Assembly: GCF_000283155.1 (NCBI RefSeq) | Contig: NW_004454182.1 | Coordinates: 3,632,682 to 3,696,681, forward strand | Direction of reading: 5' to 3' | DNA length: 64,000 bases | Source of the DNA: Ceratotherium simum simum | Taxonomy: Eukaryota; Chordata; Mammalia; Perissodactyla; Rhinocerotidae | Shown: piece by piece, positions 59,940 to 64,000 of the stretch | Numbering within the stretch: position 1 is the stretch's first letter | How the letters are laid out: each line of letters opens with the position of its first letter | Translations under genes and position numbers: made by a program | Notes under the pieces: model-generated | Told to the model about the DNA's origin: nothing | The model's database searches: none | The model's input: only the letters and a program-made list of their open reading frames with translations

Positions 59940-60241
59940 TAATACTTGAGTTCAGATTCCAGGTTATCTTGACTCTACACAACCTGAAGCCTCTTGTAAG
60001 CCGTTGTATGATTGATCCAGACTTGAGTTCAATGCCTGATTACTGTTATACCCATGTGTGACTTTGTGTTACAAGACCCAAGGAAAATCACTTTCTCTCT
60101 CTGTGACTCTTTCTTCAGCTCTCAAATGGTGAGACAGTTGTGAGGTTGTCAGAATTTAAAGATATAATAGAGATAAAGGCTTGGAATGGGGTTTGAGTAC
60201 AGTAAAGCATCAATAAAGACCAACTGCTGTCACTATTATTT
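59940..60241 (+). mobile_element. MIR SINE
   Basis: Sense MIR: 'gagttcagattccaggttat' near the tRNA-like head, 'tcactttctctctctgtgac', 'gctctcaaatggtgagacag', 'ttgtgaggttgtcagaattt' and 'gtaaagcatcaataaagacc' with the terminal 'cactattatt'. There is a partial internal duplication of the head (59950 and 60020). Confidence 0.75.
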
Positions 60242-60284
60242 TCTTTCCTTCCTTTTCCTTCCTCCTACCAAGCTCTTTCCCTCT

Positions 60285-60632
60285 TTAGAAACTTCTTGTT
60301 CCCTTTGCCTATTTCCTCAGCTTCTCTCAGGGAAATTTTCTTTTCATCTTTCATATCACAGCTTAAATATTCCCGCCTCGGAAAAGCCTCCCAATCATTT
60401 CACATGAAGGAGAGCTCTGTTCTCTATCTCAACACCTTGTTTATTACCTCCAAAGCAATGAACATATTTTTTAAAAATATTTTTCTTTTAAGGTTTTGTT
60501 TTACTTTGCTTATTTGTTTTTGATGTCTACTGTAGACACTTGGCACTGTGCGCTGTTCACTGATATTTCTAAATAACACAGTACGGTGCCTCTCTCATGC
60601 AGATAGTTAATATTCATTAAATAAATGAATTT
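60285..60632 (+). mobile_element. L2 LINE 3' end
   Basis: Sense L2: 'cttcttgttccctttgccta', 'tcatatcacagcttaaatat' followed by 'tcccgcctcggaaaagcctc', 'ttggcactgtgcgctgttca', and a 3' tip 'ttcattaaataaatgaattt'. Immediately follows a MIR. Confidence 0.72.
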
Positions 60633-61125
60633 GCAATAAGAAATTGGATAGCTCTCATTTTGGAAATTTTAAAAATGATTCTCGAGTAGAATTTTCATTT
60701 TTTCAAATTAAGTCCTAAGTACCATCTGTAAGTGAGTTCTTATTTTGAAATGTCACTGGAGTTTGAGATAAGAAAAACAGGAACATAACTGTTCCTACTC
60801 TTCACAGTAACATGCAACTGAGACGTGACTCTGGAGAAGCTTTTGAAGGTGCCAGCCATTGTCAACAAAAAGGTCCTCTTTTCTACAGAATTAATTCTTC
60901 AAACACAGATCTTACAAAATCATTGTTTTTGTTTGTTTGTTTTAAACAATAGTGTTTGGAGTCATTGTTTATTCATTCAACAACATCATCCCCTACCTGT
61001 CCTCGGGGAACAGGTGCTATTCTATTAGGTGAGCTCCAAGCACTCTGAATTTCTCCTCTGTAGCACTGCGTAAAGTAATTGCTTCATTAGAAATTCAACG
61101 TTGGTCTTACCTTCTGTGATATTAA
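60633..61125. other. Unassigned sequence
   Basis: No recognised feature. Confidence 0.4.
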
Positions 61126-61228
61126 AGAGAACAAGGACTCTTTTTGTCTTGTTCGCTGCTACAATTCCACCACTTAATACAATTTTTTGCAGAGTAGATA
61201 TTTAATAAATGCTTGTTGAAGAATGACC
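61126..61228 (+). mobile_element. L2 LINE 3' tip
   Basis: 'gagaacaaggactctttttg' followed by 'tcttgttcgctgctaca', and 'tagatatttaataaatgctt' with 'gttgaagaatgac' match the sense L2 3' terminus. Confidence 0.75.
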
Positions 61229-61989
61229 TACATTTTAATTTATGAAAGTGAATATTTATTTAGAAAGAGAAAAAAAAAATACCAGTGGACTAAACATTTC
61301 TGAAAGTTGACAAATACCAAACAACACAAAATACAGAAAAGTAATATGACATTTTTATCAACTGCCTTACATAATGCTATAATACTATTTTGCATACTCT
61401 TTGATTGCCTCTTCACATGACAATTTTATATTTTTCTATGGAGAGAAAAGACAATTAATGTAGTCTTTCTTCTCACATACTGAATTAAAATTTTTTTTTT
61501 TAAATATTTGATAACTGGGACACCTAAAACATGTAATTTCACACATAGAGGTACTCACTCCTGTCAGATTGGTTCTTTAAACATGGATTCTGGTCAATTC
61601 TATTCATTTGATACCCAGCAAAGACATGTGGTGCATTTACAATTACATATGTTGCATTATCAAGTATATTTTTGACCTAAGAACATTGTACTTTTGACTC
61701 TGTTTTCAATTTTACATGCCTGATAACCAGAAAAATTTTCCACAAACTAGCTTCTAGTTTTGCATATTTAAAACCCAGCTTTTCTTTGATCCTCATACTT
61801 CTAGTTCTGGATGACACAGTACATGACTGTATGGTAATATGGCCTCTGGTCTTGCAACTATGCCAAAGGAAGTGGTTATGTTTCAGATAATTAGTAACAG
61901 GATAACTGTCTCAACTCAGGGGTTTCATCTTCAGTCTCATAATGGATTTCTTTCTTTCCTTCTTCTTTTCTTTCTTTCTTTAATACAGT
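61229..61989. other. Unassigned AT-rich sequence with TTTC-rich tract
   Basis: No recognised transposon or gene. A pyrimidine-rich ctttctttccttc tract lies at 61949-61982. Confidence 0.4.
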
Positions 61990-62153
61990 TTTGTTCTTAT
62001 TGTTTAGAATTTTTGCCTCTGTTTTCATGAGAGATATCAGCCTCTAACTTTCTTTTCTGATAATGTCTTTGGCATGATTTTTATCAAAGTTTTGCTAGCC
62101 TGATTTAGCAAATTAGGAAGTGTTCCCTGCTTGTCTAGTTTGTGAAATATGAA
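61990..62153 (-). mobile_element. L1 LINE ORF2 fragment (antisense)
   Basis: 'tttcatgagagatatcagcc', 'tctaactttcttttctgata' and 'atgtctttggcatgattttt' match antisense L1 ORF2. It ends at the MaLR LTR, and L1 does not obviously resume on the far side. Confidence 0.75.
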
Positions 62154-62516
62154 TGTTATAGACTGAATGTCTGTGTCCTCCCCAAGTTCATGTGTTAACT
62201 CCTAATGCCCCAAGGTGATAGTATGGGAAGGTGGGGCCTTTGGGAGGTGATTAGGTCGTGAGGGTGGAGCCCTCATGAATGAGATGAGTGCCCTTATAAA
62301 AGAGGCCCAGAGAGATCTCTTTCACTAGGTGAGGACACAGCAAAAAGAGGGCTGTCTGTGAACCAAGAAGGAGGCCTTTTCACCAGACACTGAATCTGCC
62401 AGCACCTTGATCTTGGACTTCCTGGCCCCCATAACTGGAAGAAGTAAGGTTCTCTTGTTTAGAAGCCACCTATTCTATTGCAGTTTTGTTATAGCATCCT
62501 GAATGGACTAAAGATA
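62154..62516 (+). mobile_element. MST/MLT1-type (MaLR) solo LTR
   Basis: Sense MaLR LTR: 'tgttatagactgaatgtctg', 'gtgatagtatgggaaggtgg', 'ggtgattaggtcgtgagggt', 'gagtgcccttataaaagagg', 'aggtgaggacacagcaaaaa', 'gcaccttgatcttggacttc' and the end 'gttatagcatcctgaatgga'. About 363 bp, both ends present. It is similar in class to 50279-50643. Confidence 0.9.
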
Positions 62517-63822
62517 AGTTTTTAATAAAAAAATTCCTTATATTTTCCACAAGCACATATATAATAGGTGTTCAATGATTATAGATTTAAATTCTTGCTG
62601 AACATCTCAGCTTTCCTCAGTCATTTCATCCTTCCCAACTTTATACCTCTGCATTAGTGTAATCATCTTATCTCTAATTTCACAGCCACTATAATAGACG
62701 TATAGGAAGCGATTCCCTAATTTCTTTGACAATGTAATCTAAGTGGACGATATGGTTGGCTGTTTTCCGTTCCATAGGTTTTTGAATTTTACCAGGGGAG
62801 AATTTGTGTGTGTGTGTGGTATGTGTGTGTGTGTAAGGAGTGGTTTTTTAATTATGTATCTTTCTGAAACCCATGGTGGGGTTGGATGATAAAAGACATC
62901 ATTTATTCATGAGCCTGGACCCACATATTGCCACAAACATAAACTTGGGAAGTAGCCCAACTAGGATCCAAAAGTGGAATAGAACCCAATACAGATGAGG
63001 TGTAAAAGGGCTTCCCTTTCTTATGGACAGAACAGCTCTTTTTGACTTGAACCTTTTGAGGCTTCGAAAAGATGAAGCTTGTATTTATAGAGAACGTAGG
63101 AGGGAAATGTGTGATTTGCCTCTCATTTGCCTCAAAATTCCAATATTAGTACCATGGCAGATACATTCAGAACAGAGGTAACCAATAGAAAGATTAATAG
63201 AGTCATAAGCAGATGCAGAATTGAGAACAAAGAGAGTGCTTTTATCATTTCTAGTGTATGTTCAGAAAAGAAAAGCTTTCAGACAAATATGGTATTTTTT
63301 TTGTATTAGAAAAAGGTTTTCTTATTTAAGCATTGTATAGTACATTTTGCCATGAAGAACATGTAAATAATCAAAAGTAGACAAACTTAGATTATTTAAG
63401 TACAAATAAATATTTGGCAAACCTGCTATTTTCAGAAAAAGATTTTTCATCTTGTATTGGGAAAGTTACTTTGAGCACTTTACATAAAAAGGGTGAAACA
63501 GTATGTTTACACTTTTCCTTAGATATCATGAATAAAAATCTATTAACTTAAATATTAGTTATATAATATTTGAGGTTCTTTGATTTTTCATAGTGGTGTA
63601 TCATTTACCTTATCCACATTGTAAATTCTGTAAATTCTAATTTTTTATTCCTTACAGTGCTATGTAGTAAGTACTAAGTAAATATTTGAAAACTTGAGTT
63701 GAATCAAAAAACGGAGTTTTATTCTTAGTTACATATTATTTTGACCATGAGCTTCTTACGTAGTAAAAATATCCCAACACTTAAAGGAATAGAAGATAAA
63801 ATAGCCTCAATTTAAAATGGAG
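62517..63822. other. Unassigned AT-rich sequence with (GT)n microsatellite
   Basis: No recognised transposon or gene. A (GT)n tract interrupted once occupies 62804-62834. Confidence 0.4.
62804..62834 (+). repeat. (GT)n microsatellite
   Basis: Two GT runs separated by 'gtatg'; a likely polymorphic simple repeat. Confidence 0.9.
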
Positions 63823-64000
63823 ACCAAGGATTGCAAATGTTTTCTGGATAGGGACAGATAATAATTTAAGCTTACACAACTCTGCTGTTGGAGCATGAAA
63901 TCAGCTATAGACCATACGTCAGTCAATGGGTGTGGCTGTGTTCCAACAAAATTTTATTAACAAAAACGGGAGACAGGCTACATCTAGCCATTGCGTGCCA
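63823..64000 (+). mobile_element. MER20 (hAT-Charlie) DNA transposon, cut by window end
   Basis: 'attgcaaatgttttctggat', 'agggacagataataatttaa', 'cacaactctgctgttg', 'gtggctgtgttccaacaaaa' followed by 'ttttattaacaaaaacggga' and 'ggctacatctagccattg' follow the MER20 order. The last few bases of the element, with its right terminal inverted repeat, lie beyond the window. MER20 is a non-autonomous, non-coding element. Confidence 0.9.

Noticed and set aside
1..64000. CRISPR arrays, operons, bacterial-type promoters or phage elements
   Set aside because: No regularly spaced repeats and no compact gene layout; the repeat content is mammalian throughout.

Overview
The window looks like mammalian nuclear DNA from a perissodactyl (horse, rhinoceros or tapir lineage, with an equid most likely). 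The main clue is eleven copies of the tRNA-derived ERE SINE, the characteristic SINE of that order. Each has the recognisable head, an RNA polymerase III type B box and, in most copies, a poly(A)-type tail with target-site duplications. The other repeats (L1, L2, MIR, MaLR/MLT1, MLT2, MER21, MER2, MER20) are shared by placental mammals. The DNA is AT-rich throughout. I see no CpG island, no rRNA or functional tRNA gene, no CRISPR array, and no open reading frame I would call a gene. The longest ORFs, about 110-143 codons, are either inside transposons or have no recognisable similarity. The window is best read as an intergenic or deep-intronic gene desert. Assignments rest on remembered consensus patterns, not a database search, so boundaries are approximate unless a target-site duplication (TSD) is quoted.

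Layout. 0-3 kb: a cut-off ERE, an MLT1-type LTR and an antisense old L1/HAL1-like element with an internally deleted MER2 DNA transposon inside it. 3-5.5 kb: no recognised repeat. 5.6-7.1 kb: a MER21-like LTR broken by an ERE and by a 500-bp solo LTR with a perfect 4-bp TSD. 7.1-13.9 kb: mostly unassigned sequence with MIRs and two EREs. 13.9-14.9 kb: the 3' end of an L1. 15-16.8 kb: unassigned sequence. 17-19.3 kb: an antisense L2 broken by two MLT1-type LTRs. 21.7-22.2 kb: a near-complete MLT2 LTR. 23.7-24.8 kb: an L1/HAL1-like ORF1 region. 25.4-25.9 kb: two MIRs. 27.2-28.0 kb: an L2 3' end. 29.5 kb: the youngest-looking ERE. 31.8-32.5 kb: an MLT1-like LTR split by an ERE. 34.1-37.9 kb: a long sense L2 interrupted by an MLT2 LTR and an L1 with a 9-bp TSD. 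38-46.8 kb: largely repeat-poor, with a MIR and two EREs. 46.8-49.6 kb: oppositely oriented L1 fragments; the sense one carries an MLT1 LTR and an unidentified 504-bp insertion. 50.3 kb: an MST/MLT1 LTR. 51.2-52.2 kb: L2 and L1 scraps. 53.8-59.8 kb: two antisense old L1 segments with three EREs. 60-61.2 kb: MIR and L2. 62-62.5 kb: L1 scrap with an MST/MLT1 LTR. The window ends inside a MER20 element.

No genes act together here. The structure is a layered record of transposon insertions: ancient L2/MIR, then L1M and MaLR/ERVL, then order-specific EREs. I found no convincing new biological system. The items most worth checking are the TSD-bounded LTR at 6301-6800, the unidentified insertion at 48298-48801, the perfect PBX-like inverted repeat at 50948-50972, and the long repeat-poor intervals as candidate conserved non-coding DNA.
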